Assembly (NCBI RefSeq): GCF_018325905.1 | Contig: NZ_AP021901.1 | Coordinates: forward strand, 5,642,001-5,706,000 | Source: Pseudomonas sp. St316 | GTDB lineage: Bacteria > Pseudomonadota > Gammaproteobacteria > Pseudomonadales > Pseudomonadaceae | Direction: 5' to 3' | Length of the DNA stretch: 64,000 nucleotides | Shown here: positions 22,845 to 31,869 of the stretch, piece after piece | Numbering within the stretch: the stretch's first letter is position 1 | Layout: each line of letters opens with the position of its first letter | Made by a program: the position numbers and the translations under genes | Notes under the pieces: model-generated | What the model was told of the DNA's origin: nothing | The model's database searches: none | What the model saw: the letters and a program-made list of their open reading frames with translations, nothing else

Positions 22845-24290
22845 TTACGATCCGATGTAGGAAGTCTTCACCACGGTGTAGAACTCTTGCGCGTAGCGAC
22901 CTTGCTCACGCGAACCATAGGACGAACCTTTGCGGCCGCCGAACGGCACGTGGTAATCCACGCCGGCGGTTGGCAGGTTGACCATCACCATGCCCGCCTG
23001 GGAATGGCGCTTGAAGTGATTGGCGTACTTCAGCGAGGTGGTGGCGATACCGGCGGACAGACCGAACTCGGTGTCGTTGGCCATCGCCAGCGCGGCCTCA
23101 TAGTCGGCCACGCGCACAACGTTGGCCACCGGGCCGAAGATCTCTTCGCGGCTGATACGCATCGAGGCTTCGCTGTCGGCGAACAAAGTCGGCGCCAGGA
23201 AGTAACCTTCGGTGTCGCACGTCACCAGGCCGCCACCGCTGACCAGCCGTGCACCTTCGCTCTGGCCGATGTCGATGTACTTCAAGTCCTGGCTGAGCTG
23301 GGCTTCGGAAACCACCGGGCCGATATCAGTGCCTGCCTTCAACGCATGACCGACCTTGATCGACTGCATGCGCTCGGCCATGGCCTCGACGAACTTGTCG
23401 TGGATGCCGGCAGTGACGATCAGGCGGCTCGAAGCCGTGCAACGCTGGCCGGTGGAGTAGAACGCGCTCTGTACCGCCAGTTCGACGGCCTGCTTGAGGT
23501 CGGCGTCGTCGAGGATGATCTGCGGGTTCTTGCCGCCCATTTCCAACTGCACCTTGGCCTGGCGCGACACGCAATTGACCGCGATCTGCCGCCCTACGCC
23601 CACCGAACCGGTAAAGCTGATGCCGTCGACTTTCGGGCTGTTGACCAGGACTTCGCCGACCACACGGCCGCTGCCCATCACCAGGTTGAACGCACCGGCC
23701 GGGAAACCGGCGCGGGAAATGATCTCGGCCAGGGCCCAGGCGCAGCCCGGTACCAGCTCGGCAGGCTTGATCACCACGCAGTTGCCGTAGGCCAGGGCCG
23801 GGGCGATTTTCCACGCGGGAATGGCGATCGGGAAGTTCCACGGGGTGATCAGGCCGACCACACCCAGGGCTTCGCGAGTGACTTCGACGTTGACGCCCGG
23901 GCGCACCGACGGCAGGTAATCGCCGGACAGGCGCAGGCATTCACCGGCGAAGAACTTGAAAATGTTACCGGCGCGGGTCACTTCGCCGATGGCTTCGGGC
24001 AGGGTCTTGCCCTCTTCCCGGGCCAGCAGTTGACCGAGCTCTTCACGGCGAGCGAGGATTTCGCTGCCGACTTTGTCCAGCGCATCATGACGGGCCTGGA
24101 TGCCCGAGGTCGACCAGGCCGGGAACGCGGCGCGGGCGGCTTCGATGGCGGCATTGACTTGCGCTGCGTCAGCCTTGGCGTATTCACCGATGACATCGGA
24201 CAAGTCAGACGGGTTGATGTTGGTGCAATAGTCAGCACCGGCCACCCACTGACCGTTGATGTAGTTATCGAAACGCTTTGAATCTGCCAC
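22845..24290 (-). CDS. Aldehyde dehydrogenase, 2,5-dioxovalerate dehydrogenase
   Basis: 481 residues of the NAD(P)+ aldehyde dehydrogenase family. Active-site residues: Asn152 (TPWNFP), Lys175 (IKPAE), Glu250 (QLEMGGKNP) and Cys284 (GQRCTAS). In this operon the substrate is almost certainly 2,5-dioxopentanoate (2-oxoglutarate semialdehyde) made by KdgD, giving 2-oxoglutarate for the TCA cycle. The start is a GTG at 24290 preceded by GGAGGAG. A terminator lies between it and kdgD. Confidence 0.92.
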   Translation of the reverse strand: MADSKRFDNYINGQWVAGADYCTNINPSDLSDVIGEYAKADAAQVNAAIEAARAAFPAWSTSGIQARHDALDKVGSEILARREELGQLLAREEGKTLPEAIGEVTRAGNIFKFFAGECLRLSGDYLPSVRPGVNVEVTREALGVVGLITPWNFPIAIPAWKIAPALAYGNCVVIKPAELVPGCAWALAEIISRAGFPAGAFNLVMGSGRVVGEVLVNSPKVDGISFTGSVGVGRQIAVNCVSRQAKVQLEMGGKNPQIILDDADLKQAVELAVQSAFYSTGQRCTASSRLIVTAGIHDKFVEAMAERMQSIKVGHALKAGTDIGPVVSEAQLSQDLKYIDIGQSEGARLVSGGGLVTCDTEGYFLAPTLFADSEASMRISREEIFGPVANVVRVADYEAALAMANDTEFGLSAGIATTSLKYANHFKRHSQAGMVMVNLPTAGVDYHVPFGGRKGSSYGSREQGRYAQEFYTVVKTSYIGS

Positions 24291-24320
24291 GAATGCTCCT
24301 CCTTACATAAAGCCTTACGC

Positions 24321-24345
24321 AAAAAGCCGCTGATTGCTCAGCGGC
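24321..24345 (-). terminator. Intrinsic terminator after kdgD
   Basis: On the minus strand an 8-bp perfect stem (GCCGCTGA / TCAGCGGC, loop of four) is followed by five T. It lies 14 bp after the kdgD stop and 31 bp before the dehydrogenase start, so it separates two genes of one pathway. Confidence 0.85.
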
Positions 24346-24358
24346 CTTACCGGGTCTG

Positions 24359-25270
24359 TTACTGCTTGCCTTGCTTGTCGATCAGCGCGGCCAGGGCTTC
24401 GTATTCTTCTGGCAGCAGATCGGTCAGCGGGGTACGCACAGGACCGGCGTCATAGCCAACGATCTTGGCGCCCGCCTTGACGATGCTCACCGCGTAACCG
24501 GCCTTGCGGTTGCGGATGTCCAGGTACGGCAGGAAGAAGTCGTCGATGATCTTGCCAACGGTCTCGTGATCTTCACGGGCAATGGCGTGGTAGAAATCCA
24601 TCGCGGTTTTCGGGATGAAGTTGAACACCGCCGAGGAGTAGACCGGCACGCCCAGGGCCTTGTAGGCCGCGGCGTAGACTTCAGCGGTCGGCAGGCCGCC
24701 CAGGTAGCTGAAACGATCGCCGAGGCGGCGACGGATCGACACCATCAGTTCGATGTCGCCCAGGCCATCCTTATAGCCGATCAGGTTCGGGCAGCGCTCG
24801 GCCAGCTGTTCCAGCAAAGTGGCGTTCAGGCGGCAAACGTTGCGGTTGTAGACCACGACGCCGATCTTCACCGATTTGCACACCGCTTCTACGTGGGCGG
24901 CAACGCCGTCCTGGCTGGCTTCGGTCAGGTAATGCGGCAGCAGCAACAGGCCCTTGGCGCCCAGTCGCTCGGCTTCTTGAGCGTATTCGATGGCCTGGCG
25001 AGTGGCACCGCCAACACCGGCAAGAATTGGCACGCTGGTGGCGCAGGTATCGACAGCGGTCTTGATGACTTGCGAATACTCGCTGGCGGCCAGGGAGAAA
25101 AATTCACCGGTGCCGCCAGCTGCGAACAAGGCAGAGGCGCCATACGGGGCCAGCCACTCGAGGCGCTTGATGTAGCTGTCGCGATTGAAATCGCCTTGAG
25201 CAGTGAAATCGGTGACCGGGAACGACAGCAGGCCAGACGAGAGGATGGACTTCAGTTCTTGTGGATTCAT
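24359..25270 (-). CDS. kdgD: 5-dehydro-4-deoxyglucarate dehydratase
   Basis: 303 residues of the DapA/NAL aldolase superfamily. The Schiff-base lysine is Lys167 ([10 protein letters not shown]) and the partner tyrosine Tyr141 (VVVYNRN). The N-terminal '[17 protein letters not shown]' and 'GGTGEFFSL' are characteristic of the decarboxylating KDG dehydratase. It converts 5-dehydro-4-deoxyglucarate to 2,5-dioxopentanoate plus CO2 and water. It is the first gene of the sugar-acid cluster, with a palindromic candidate operator 55 bp upstream of its start. Confidence 0.95.
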   Translation of the reverse strand: MNPQELKSILSSGLLSFPVTDFTAQGDFNRDSYIKRLEWLAPYGASALFAAGGTGEFFSLAASEYSQVIKTAVDTCATSVPILAGVGGATRQAIEYAQEAERLGAKGLLLLPHYLTEASQDGVAAHVEAVCKSVKIGVVVYNRNVCRLNATLLEQLAERCPNLIGYKDGLGDIELMVSIRRRLGDRFSYLGGLPTAEVYAAAYKALGVPVYSSAVFNFIPKTAMDFYHAIAREDHETVGKIIDDFFLPYLDIRNRKAGYAVSIVKAGAKIVGYDAGPVRTPLTDLLPEEYEALAALIDKQGKQ

Positions 25271-25637
25271 TATTCGAACACCCTGGGACGCAATTTATGT
25301 ATGAGAGAGTTAAGCTTCGGCCAGAAGTTGTAGGTCATCGTACAACTTAAAATATGAACGTCAACTGTATTTCGTCTCTTGTTGGGTGCACGGCCTCGGG
25401 AATCGATCGCCAAGCTCTGTAGATCAGGGGTTTGGGCTTGATCGCAACACAGATAAAACCTGCTGGGCGGCATCCGCACCGCTCGTCGTCACTGTTAACT
25501 CTGTCAGTAGTCGTCATCGTGGCAAGGGGGCATAACCACGAATGGCCGTGCCATACCCGGTCGCAGTGCCTTTCTCAATCTTTCAGGTGAGACGCCCCAT
25601 ACGCGACGCTCAGGGCTGCCTCACAGGGAGTGACATC
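25271..25637. promoter_or_regulatory. Regulatory region upstream of kdgD and of the small unknown gene
   Basis: This 367-bp gap holds the promoter region of the galactarate operon (minus strand), including the palindrome at 25325-25348, and the upstream region of the plus-strand gene at 25638. Beyond the palindrome no consensus promoter can be placed with confidence, and no REP sequence is present. Confidence 0.5.
25325..25348. promoter_or_regulatory. Candidate GntR/FadR operator at kdgD
   Basis: Perfect 8-bp arms AAGTTGTA and TACAACTT around GGTCATCG. The half-site ATCGTACAAC resembles ATCATACAAC found just upstream of the FadR-type regulator gene (26866-26878 region), suggesting one regulator binds both. 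Confidence 0.65.
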
Positions 25638-26000
25638 ATGACGACGTATGCGAAGCCCACGCTTAAGGATTTCCCAGCCAATCCAGCCTCCGGGGAGGTC
25701 ACCATCAGCTTGTCGAAGACAAAGACGTTGACCGTAAAGATTCCGAATGCAGATTTCGAACCCAACTCATCCGCGCAACTGACGCTGGGTATCGGCTCGA
25801 ATCCCCCTACTCGGGTAGGCCCTTTCGCCCCCCTGACCGAGTTCGAGGAGGCCACGCCACGCAAGGATGTGACATTGACGGTCACCGGCGCCGACTTGAA
25901 AGCGTTCAGCGGTAAAGTGGTTGAGCTTCGTTACGAAGTCAGCTACGAGAGTCGGGACCCCGATAGATCCGAGCCACAAATGTTGCGGATCGTGGCGTAG
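25638..26000 (+). CDS. Small protein of unknown function
   Basis: 120 residues starting MTTYAKPTLKDFPANPASGE at the ATG at 25638, with GGGAG 8 bases upstream. I do not recognise the family. It is rich in beta-strand-like alternation ('EVTISLSKTKTLTVKIPN', 'DVTLTVTGADLKAFSGKVV', 'ELRYEVSYESRD') and reads like a single immunoglobulin-like or adhesin-type domain without a signal peptide or membrane segment. It has good codon usage and lies alone between the galactarate operon and its regulator. Confidence 0.72.
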   Translation: MTTYAKPTLKDFPANPASGEVTISLSKTKTLTVKIPNADFEPNSSAQLTLGIGSNPPTRVGPFAPLTEFEEATPRKDVTLTVTGADLKAFSGKVVELRYEVSYESRDPDRSEPQMLRIVA

Positions 26001-26068
26001 GACTGGGCGCCCGCTGTCAGGCAGGCCCCGGATACCAAGCCAGGCACCTTTTATTGTGGCAAGGGGAT

Positions 26069-26815
26069 TTAGCCCTGGGCTTGTGCCTCTTCATGGGCCT
26101 GGCGCAGCCTTTCACGGCTGTTGGTCAGGTGCAAACGCATGGCCGCACGGGCGGCGTCGGAGTCCTGGCGGGCGATCGCGTCGTAGATCTCCTCGTGCTC
26201 ACGGCTCAGGCGATTCATGTAGCGCTGCTGGTCATCATGGGCCAGGCGCGCCGAGTTCACCCGGGTACGCGGAATGATGCTGGTACCCAGGTGGGTCATG
26301 ATGTCGGTGAAGTAGCGGTTGCCGGTGGACAGGGCGATTTCCAGGTGGAAGGCGAAGTCCGAGGCCACCGCATCGCTGGCGTGGGCAGCGCTTTCGTTCA
26401 AGGCGTCGAGGGCGGCGCGCATGGCGCCCAGTTGCTCGTCGCTGCGGCGCTGCGCCGCCAGCCCGGCGGATTCCACTTCCAGGCTGATGCGCAATTCCAG
26501 GATCGCCAGCACGTCACGCAAGGTGACCACGGTGGCCGGGTCGATGCGAAAACCGCTCGGGCTCGGCGTGTCCAGCACGAAAGTGCCGATGCCATGGCGC
26601 GTTTCCACCTGGCCGGCCGCCTGCAAGCGGGAAATCGCCTCGCGCACCACGGTACGACTGACGCCATGGGCTTCCATGATCGCCGACTCGGTGGGCAATT
26701 TATCGCCACGCTTGAGCAGGCCGTCGCGAATCTGCTCGGTCAACACCGTCACCAGCTCCTGCGCCAGGCTGCGGCGCTTGCGGGGAAAGCGTGGTACTTC
26801 GATCGGGTTTTCCAT
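26069..26815 (-). CDS. FadR-subfamily GntR regulator, probable galactarate regulator
   Basis: 248 residues from the ATG at 26815 (MENPIEVPRFPRKRRSLAQE). A GntR winged helix spans about residues 15-85 ('LPTESAIMEAHGVSRTVVRE' then 'GQVETRHGIGTFV'), followed by an FCD ligand domain with metal-binding features ('DFAFHLEIALSTGN' and the C-terminal 'REHEEIYDAIARQDSDAA'). Regulators of this type repress sugar-acid operons and release DNA on binding the pathway ligand. Location and shared candidate operators make galactarate/glucarate control likely, not proven. Confidence 0.88.
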   Translation of the reverse strand: MENPIEVPRFPRKRRSLAQELVTVLTEQIRDGLLKRGDKLPTESAIMEAHGVSRTVVREAISRLQAAGQVETRHGIGTFVLDTPSPSGFRIDPATVVTLRDVLAILELRISLEVESAGLAAQRRSDEQLGAMRAALDALNESAAHASDAVASDFAFHLEIALSTGNRYFTDIMTHLGTSIIPRTRVNSARLAHDDQQRYMNRLSREHEEIYDAIARQDSDAARAAMRLHLTNSRERLRQAHEEAQAQG

Positions 26816-26861
26816 GGGGCTGTGTCTCGGTAAACGGCTGAATGGCAACATCATAGCGCAA

Positions 26862-26880
26862 CGTGGTTGTATGATCACTG
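26862..26880. promoter_or_regulatory. Candidate autoregulatory operator
   Basis: GTTGTATGATCAC (26866-26878) lies about 50 bp before the regulator start. Read on the minus strand it gives ATCATACAAC, one base different from the ATCGTACAAC half-site at the kdgD palindrome. Confidence 0.5.
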
Positions 26881-26904
26881 TGGGTGCGGAAACCGAGCCA
26901 ACTT

Positions 26905-27059
26905 CATCGCGAGCAGGCTCGCACATTGGATCGGCTGCGTACACGAGTACCCGACTCACCACAAACCCTTGTGGGAGCGAGCCTGCTCGCGATGGCGGTG
27001 GGTCAGCCACATCAATATCAATGACCTACCGCTATCGCGAGCAAGCTCGCTCCCACAGG
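26905..27059. repeat. Three REP sequences
   Basis: REP copies at about 26905, 26970 and 27030 in alternating orientation; the first is truncated (GCGAGCAGGCTCGCAC lacking TCCC). They occupy the gap between the regulator and the ABC exporter gene. Confidence 0.85.
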
Positions 27060-27070
27060 TTTTGTGGTGG

Positions 27071-28798
27071 TCAGGCGGCTACTGTACGTTCCACCAGCTG
27101 GCCATTTTCGATACGCACATGTCGCGGATGGAAACGTTTCAAACTGCTCCGATGGCCGACGCTGACGATGCTCAGGCCCGGCAACTGATCGATCAGTGCC
27201 TGGTACAGCGTTGCTTCGTCTTCTTCATCCATCGCCGACGTGGCTTCGTCCATGTACAACCATTGCGGTGCATAAAGCAATGCGCGGGCAAAGGCCAGGC
27301 GTTGTTGCTCGCCGGGCGAGAGCATGCGCTGCCAATGGTTGCTTTCATCCAGCCGCGCAATCAGGTGCGGCAGGCGGCAGGTTTCCAGCACCTGGGCATA
27401 ACGTTCGTTGGGATAGATATCGCCAGCCTGTGGATAACTCAATACCTCACGCAGGCTGCCAATCGGCAGATAAGGCTTCTGCGGCAGGAACAGATAACGC
27501 GCGGCGGGAAGCCGGATCGTCCCGTGCCCCGCCGGCCACAAATGCCCCATCGCCCGCAGCAGGGTCGATTTGCCACTGCCCGAACGGCCACTGAGCATCA
27601 CCCGTTCGCCCGGTTCCACGGTCATGTCGGCGTTATCGAGCAGATGGCGACCGTCGGCCAGGTCCAGCCCCAAGTGATGCACCTTCAATTCATCGCCCTG
27701 GTTCTGCACGTCGATGGCCGGCACGCGGTCTTCATTGTCGCTCATGGCCTGGCGGAAACTCAGCAGACGGTCGCAGGTGGCGCGCCACGCGGCGAGGTCG
27801 GCATAAGCGCTGATGAACCAGCTGAAGTTCTCCTGCACGTTGCCGAACGCCGAGTTGATCTGCATGAGCTCGCCCAGTTGGATCTTGCCGGCGAAGTAGC
27901 GCGGCGCGGCGACGATGAACGGGAAGATGATCGCGATCTGGCCATAGCCGGAGGTGAAGAACGTCAGGCGCTTGGACACTCGCATGATGTCCCAGAAGTT
28001 ATGCCAGACCAGGCCGAAACGCCCGCTCAGGCGACGGTTCTCGTTCGGTTCGCCGTTGTACAGCGCAATGCTCTCGGCGTTTTCACGCACCCGTACCATG
28101 GAGAAACGCAGGTCGGCTTCGAAGCGTTGCTGGTTGTTGTTCAGACCGATCAGGCGTCGGCCGATCAGGTGCGTCAGCCAACTGCCCACCGCCGCATACA
28201 CCAGCGCGCACCAGAACATGTAGCCGGGGATGGTGTAGCCGAACACTTCGATGCTGCCCGACACGCCCCACAAAATAATCGAGAACGACACCAGGCTGAC
28301 CACGGTGCGCAGCAATCCCAAGCCCAGGCTCAGGGTGTTGGTGGTGAAACTGTTGAGGTCTTCGGAAATCCGCTGGTCCGGGTTATCGGTATAACCACCC
28401 TGCTCCAGCCGGTAGTAATTCTTGTCGTTGAGCCAACGGGCAAAGTGTTGCTCGGTGAGCCAGGCCCGCCAGCGAATGGTGAGCATCTGCGTGAGGTACA
28501 AGCGGTAGACCGCGCCGAGGATCGCCACCGCCGCGATGCCGCAAAAATACAGGATCAACTGCCAGAACGCCGCGCTGTCCTTCTCTTGCAGGGCGTTGTA
28601 GAAATCCTTGTACCAACTGTTGATCCACACCGAGATCGCCACGCTGAACAGCGAGAGTGCGATGACGGCAATCAACAGCGTCCAGGCCTTGCCCTTCTCC
28701 TCACTGCGCCAGTACGGCGTGGTCATTTGCCAGACACGGCGGAAAAACTGTCCGCGCACCGTGTCATTGACCGCGGAATATTCAGCGTTCTGATTCAT
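27071..28798 (-). CDS. SbmA/YddA-type ABC exporter, fused permease-ATPase
   Basis: 575 residues. The first roughly 330 form an SbmA/BacA-like membrane domain (about six helices, with the typical 'GYTDNPDQRISEDLNSFT' loop). The rest is an ABC ATPase: Walker A GRSGSGKST, Q-loop 'LFLPQKPYLP', signature LSPGEQQR, Walker B 'WLYMDEATSAMDEE' and H-loop SVGHRS. Relatives take up peptide antibiotics or long-chain compounds, and some help peroxisome-like fatty acyl transport. The substrate here is unknown. It is a single gene with its own promoter region. Confidence 0.92.
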   Translation of the reverse strand: MNQNAEYSAVNDTVRGQFFRRVWQMTTPYWRSEEKGKAWTLLIAVIALSLFSVAISVWINSWYKDFYNALQEKDSAAFWQLILYFCGIAAVAILGAVYRLYLTQMLTIRWRAWLTEQHFARWLNDKNYYRLEQGGYTDNPDQRISEDLNSFTTNTLSLGLGLLRTVVSLVSFSIILWGVSGSIEVFGYTIPGYMFWCALVYAAVGSWLTHLIGRRLIGLNNNQQRFEADLRFSMVRVRENAESIALYNGEPNENRRLSGRFGLVWHNFWDIMRVSKRLTFFTSGYGQIAIIFPFIVAAPRYFAGKIQLGELMQINSAFGNVQENFSWFISAYADLAAWRATCDRLLSFRQAMSDNEDRVPAIDVQNQGDELKVHHLGLDLADGRHLLDNADMTVEPGERVMLSGRSGSGKSTLLRAMGHLWPAGHGTIRLPAARYLFLPQKPYLPIGSLREVLSYPQAGDIYPNERYAQVLETCRLPHLIARLDESNHWQRMLSPGEQQRLAFARALLYAPQWLYMDEATSAMDEEDEATLYQALIDQLPGLSIVSVGHRSSLKRFHPRHVRIENGQLVERTVAA

Positions 28799-28894
28799 GG
28801 TTAAGGCTCTATAAAGAAAAGAACAGACTCGGGCCGATCATAGAGCAACGGCCCGATGTGTCGCGAGGGTGGACAACACCTGTTCAGCGCAGGT

Positions 28895-29455
28895 TCAGCG
28901 ACGCACGGGACGCTTTTGCAATTTGCGCTGCAAAGTCCGCCGGTGCATGCCCAAGGCGCGGGCCGTGGCGGAGATATTGCCTTCGTGCTCGGTCAGCACC
29001 CGCTGGATGTGCTCCCATTGCAGGCGATCCACCGACATGGGGTTTTCCGGCACCAGGGTGTCGAGGTCAGCGTGCTCGGACAACAGCGCCGCCAGCACGT
29101 CATCGGCATCCGCCGGTTTGCACAGGTAATTGCAGGCTCCGCGCTTGATGGCCTCGACCGCGGTGGCGATGCTCGAATAGCCGGTGAGGATCACCACGCG
29201 CATCTCCGGGTCCAGCTCCAGCAACTTGGGCAGCAGCACCAGGCCCGAATCGCCGTCCATCTTCAGATCCAGGGCGGCGTAGTCCGGCAGGTCGGCCTGG
29301 GCGATGGTCAAGCCTTCTTCGGCGGAACCTGCGGTGCTCACGCGAAAGCCACGACGGGACATTGCCCGGGCCATCACGCGGGTGAACGTGGCGTCGTCAT
29401 CCACCAGCAACAGGTGCGGCAGTTCTTCGCCGTCGACTTGGATCTCGTCACTCAT
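28895..29455 (-). CDS. roxR: Redox response regulator RoxR (RegA/ActR family)
   Basis: 186 residues: a receiver domain with the phosphoacceptor Asp63 (YAALDLKMDG) and a short C-terminal Fis-type helix-turn-helix ('NISATARALGMHRRTLQRK'), exactly the RegA/PrrA/ActR layout. In Pseudomonas, RoxR controls cyanide-insensitive oxidase and other respiration genes in response to respiratory inhibition. It overlaps roxS by 4 bp. Confidence 0.94.
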   Translation of the reverse strand: MSDEIQVDGEELPHLLLVDDDATFTRVMARAMSRRGFRVSTAGSAEEGLTIAQADLPDYAALDLKMDGDSGLVLLPKLLELDPEMRVVILTGYSSIATAVEAIKRGACNYLCKPADADDVLAALLSEHADLDTLVPENPMSVDRLQWEHIQRVLTEHEGNISATARALGMHRRTLQRKLQKRPVRR

Positions 29456-30711
29456 GTTTCGTCTCCTCGGTCGGCATGGGGCAGGCGCAGCTCGGTGAGC
29501 GTGCCGCCTTCCTCATGGGGGTAGAGTTTCACCGAGCCGCCGGCGCGTGTCACGCTGGCTTTGCTCAAAAACAGGCCCAGGCCGAAACCTTTGCCCTTGG
29601 TGGTGTAAAACGGTTTGCCGATCTGCTCGGCAATCGCCAGCGGCACACCGGCGCCGTGGTCGCGAATGCTGATGGTCAGCTCATAGGCGTTCCAGTCCAG
29701 CGCCACTTCCAGCCCTTCGGGGCAGGCATCGGCGGCGTTGTTCAGCAGGTTCAGCAACGCCTGGGTCAAGTCCGGCGGCGGCGCCATGCGCGGCACCGGG
29801 CCTTGCCCCAGGCGCTGGAAGCGATAACTGGCTTCCGGACGCATCAGGTGCCAGCGGTTCAGGGCCTCGTCGAGCCAGTCGGTGACGTCCTGCATGTCGA
29901 TGGCCAACCGGCGATTGGCCTCGGCGGCGCGCACCAGGTATTGCAGGGTTTCCTTGCACAGCTTGACCTGATCCTGCAACACGCTGAGGTCCTCTTGCAG
30001 TGCCGGGTCGTGGTGATCCTGGCGCATCTCCTTGAGCAGCACGCTCATGGTCGCCAGTGGCGTACCCAACTCGTGGGCAGCACCGGCGGCCTGGGTCGCC
30101 ACGGCCAGCAATTGCTCGTCGCGCAGCCCCTCCTCACGGCGGATGGCCCGCAGTTCTTCCTGGCGGCGCAACTCCTCGGCCATGCGCGCGGCAAAAAACG
30201 TGATGACCGCCGCAGCCAGGGCGAAGCTCAGCCACATGCCGTAGATCTGCAGGTTTTCCCGGGCGATGGGGAAGGTTTCCAGCGGGTAGAACCGCGCCAG
30301 CAGCAAGGTGTACAGCGCCAGGGCAATGCCGGAAAGAATCAGCGAAAAACGCCACGGCAACGTCACGGCGGCGATGGTCAGCGGCACCAGGTAATAGGAG
30401 ACGAAGGGGTTGGTGGAGCCGCCGGAGAAATACAGCAATGCGCTGTGGATAAACAGGTCGCAGGCCAGCTGTACCGCATATTCGAGCTCGGTCACCGGCC
30501 ACGAGGTGCGCAGGCGAATCGCCGTCAGCGCGCACAGCACGCTGGAACAGGCCAAGGTGATCGCAAGTTGCAGCCAGGGCAGCGGCAGCAGATCGAACCA
30601 ATAGGCGAGCCCCACCGAGCCGGCCTGGGCAGCCAGGACCAGGATGCGGATGAATGTCAGGCGCCAGAGGTTCTGGCGAGAGGCGGAAGTCAATTGCAAA
30701 GGGGCGAGCAT
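29452..30711 (-). CDS. roxS: Redox sensor histidine kinase RoxS (RegB/PrrB family)
   Basis: 419 residues from the ATG at 30711 (MLAPLQLTSASRQNLWR). There are six N-terminal transmembrane helices, with the quinone-binding motif GGSTNPF at residues 97-103 as in RegB. The H-box has His213 (GAAHELGTPLATM), and the kinase core shows 'RDHGAGVPLAIAEQIGKPF' and 'GKGFGLGLFLSKAS'. No clear RegB-type redox cysteine is seen in the H-box linker. It forms a two-gene operon with roxR. Confidence 0.94.
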   Translation of the reverse strand: MLAPLQLTSASRQNLWRLTFIRILVLAAQAGSVGLAYWFDLLPLPWLQLAITLACSSVLCALTAIRLRTSWPVTELEYAVQLACDLFIHSALLYFSGGSTNPFVSYYLVPLTIAAVTLPWRFSLILSGIALALYTLLLARFYPLETFPIARENLQIYGMWLSFALAAAVITFFAARMAEELRRQEELRAIRREEGLRDEQLLAVATQAAGAAHELGTPLATMSVLLKEMRQDHHDPALQEDLSVLQDQVKLCKETLQYLVRAAEANRRLAIDMQDVTDWLDEALNRWHLMRPEASYRFQRLGQGPVPRMAPPPDLTQALLNLLNNAADACPEGLEVALDWNAYELTISIRDHGAGVPLAIAEQIGKPFYTTKGKGFGLGLFLSKASVTRAGGSVKLYPHEEGGTLTELRLPHADRGDET

Positions 30712-31096
30712 GAGCTCTCCTGATGAGCGCTCCAGGCGAATCGCACGGAGTATAACCAAGGCGCGGGTTGCACAGGCAGATATGCGGCAAAGCGCCACAG
30801 CCTTGGAGGCTGCCTATCCCCTTGCTCCCGCTGGACGGCGCGTAGGAGCTGCCGAAGGCTGCGATCTTTTGATCTTTCGCTCACGACTCAAGTAGCCGGA
30901 ACAAGATCGCAGCCTCGTTGCACTCGACAGCTCCTACGACGCAGTCCAGCGCAAGCAAGCTCCCTCGCCACAGAAAACCCATCTCCGGGCAATCTGTATA
31001 GAAGTTGTAACTGTGCGAACCCGCCCATAAAAGCTAGAGTCTTATCGTTCACGCAGGCCCGGACCTTATCCCTGCGCCTCATCCCAAGGAGCTTTC
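30712..31096. other. Intergenic gap holding a second type of dispersed repeat
   Basis: 385 bp between divergent roxS and the SIMPL gene. It carries the CGTAGGAGCTGCCGAAGGCT...AGCTCCTACG inverted repeat described separately and a short REP-like CTCCCTCGCCACAG at 30961. The promoter of the SIMPL gene must lie in the last 120 bp; TTGTAAC followed by TAGAGT is visible around 31003-31040 but the spacing is imperfect. Confidence 0.5.
30841..30938. repeat. Inverted dispersed repeat (CGTAGGAGCT type)
   Basis: CGTAGGAGCT at 30841 and AGCTCCTACG at 30929 flank GGCTGCGATCTTTTGATC and its partial complement GATCGCAGCC. This is a different family from the GTGGGAGC REPs and is also common between genes of fluorescent pseudomonads. 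Confidence 0.75.
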
Positions 31097-31813
31097 ATGC
31101 ACACGTTCAGTCGCCCCGCTGCCCTACTCGCCCTCAGCCTCGGCACCGTCGCCAGCCTGCCGGCCCTGGCCGCCGATGAGCTGCACTACAACCAGATCTC
31201 CCTGCGCGCCGAAGCCAGCCAGGAAGTCGCCCGCGACCTGATGATCGTCACCCTCTACACCGAGGAACAGAACACCGACCCGGCCAAACTCGCCGCAGCC
31301 GTCAGCACCACGCTGAACAAAGCCATCGGCCAGGCCAAAGAGGTCAAGGACATCAGCCTGCGCCAGGGCAGCCGCAACAGCTACCCGGTCTACGACAATA
31401 AAGGCGGGAAAATCACCGGCTGGCGCGAACGCGCCGAACTGCGCCTGGAAAGCGCCGACTTCGCCGCCCTGTCCAAACTCACCGGCGAACTGTTGGGTGA
31501 CATGAAAATGGGCGGCATGGACTTCGCCATCGCCACTGCCACCCGCCAAAGCAGCGAAGACGCCCTGCTCAAGGACGCCGTCAACGCCTTCAAGGCCCGC
31601 GCCCAACTGGCCACCGACGCCCTGGGCGGCAAGGGTTACAAGATCGTCAACCTGAACTTCAACACCAACGGTTATCCACAACCCTACATGCGCGCACCGA
31701 TGATGATGAAAGGCGCGTCCATGGATGCCGAGTCGGTGACGCCGGAAGTCGAAGCGGGCACCAGCAAGGTGACCATGACGGCGGATGGGGCGATTGAGGT
31801 GTTGATGCAGTAA
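31097..31813 (+). CDS. SIMPL-domain periplasmic protein (DUF541)
   Basis: 238 residues with a signal peptide (MHTFSRPAALLALSLGTVA... cleaved after PALAA, about residue 23) and a SIMPL/DUF541 domain: 'YNQISLRAEASQEVARDLM', 'GYKIVNLNFNTNGYPQPYM' and the C-terminal 'EAGTSKVTMTADGAIEVL'. Related proteins (BP26, YggE) form periplasmic oligomeric channels or reduce oxidative stress; the function here is not known. A GGAG ribosome binding site lies 8 bases before the ATG. Confidence 0.9.
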   Translation: MHTFSRPAALLALSLGTVASLPALAADELHYNQISLRAEASQEVARDLMIVTLYTEEQNTDPAKLAAAVSTTLNKAIGQAKEVKDISLRQGSRNSYPVYDNKGGKITGWRERAELRLESADFAALSKLTGELLGDMKMGGMDFAIATATRQSSEDALLKDAVNAFKARAQLATDALGGKGYKIVNLNFNTNGYPQPYMRAPMMMKGASMDAESVTPEVEAGTSKVTMTADGAIEVLMQ

Positions 31814-31818
31814 CCCGC

Positions 31819-31851
31819 CTGATCATTCCCACGCGAAGCGCGGGAATGATC
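31819..31851. terminator. Bidirectional hairpin between convergent genes
   Basis: Perfect 11-bp arms TGATCATTCCC and GGGAATGATCA surround ACGCGAAGCGC, which itself can pair. It lies 6 bp after the SIMPL gene and 19 bp after the oppositely oriented small gene, so it can terminate both despite the lack of a long T-run. Confidence 0.6.
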
Positions 31852-31869
31852 AAACTGCCTGCTTCGTTT

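Noticed and set aside
21822..24281. 819-residue plus-strand frame over the transporter and dehydrogenase genes
   Set aside because: Antisense shadow; both underlying genes are unmistakable on the minus strand.
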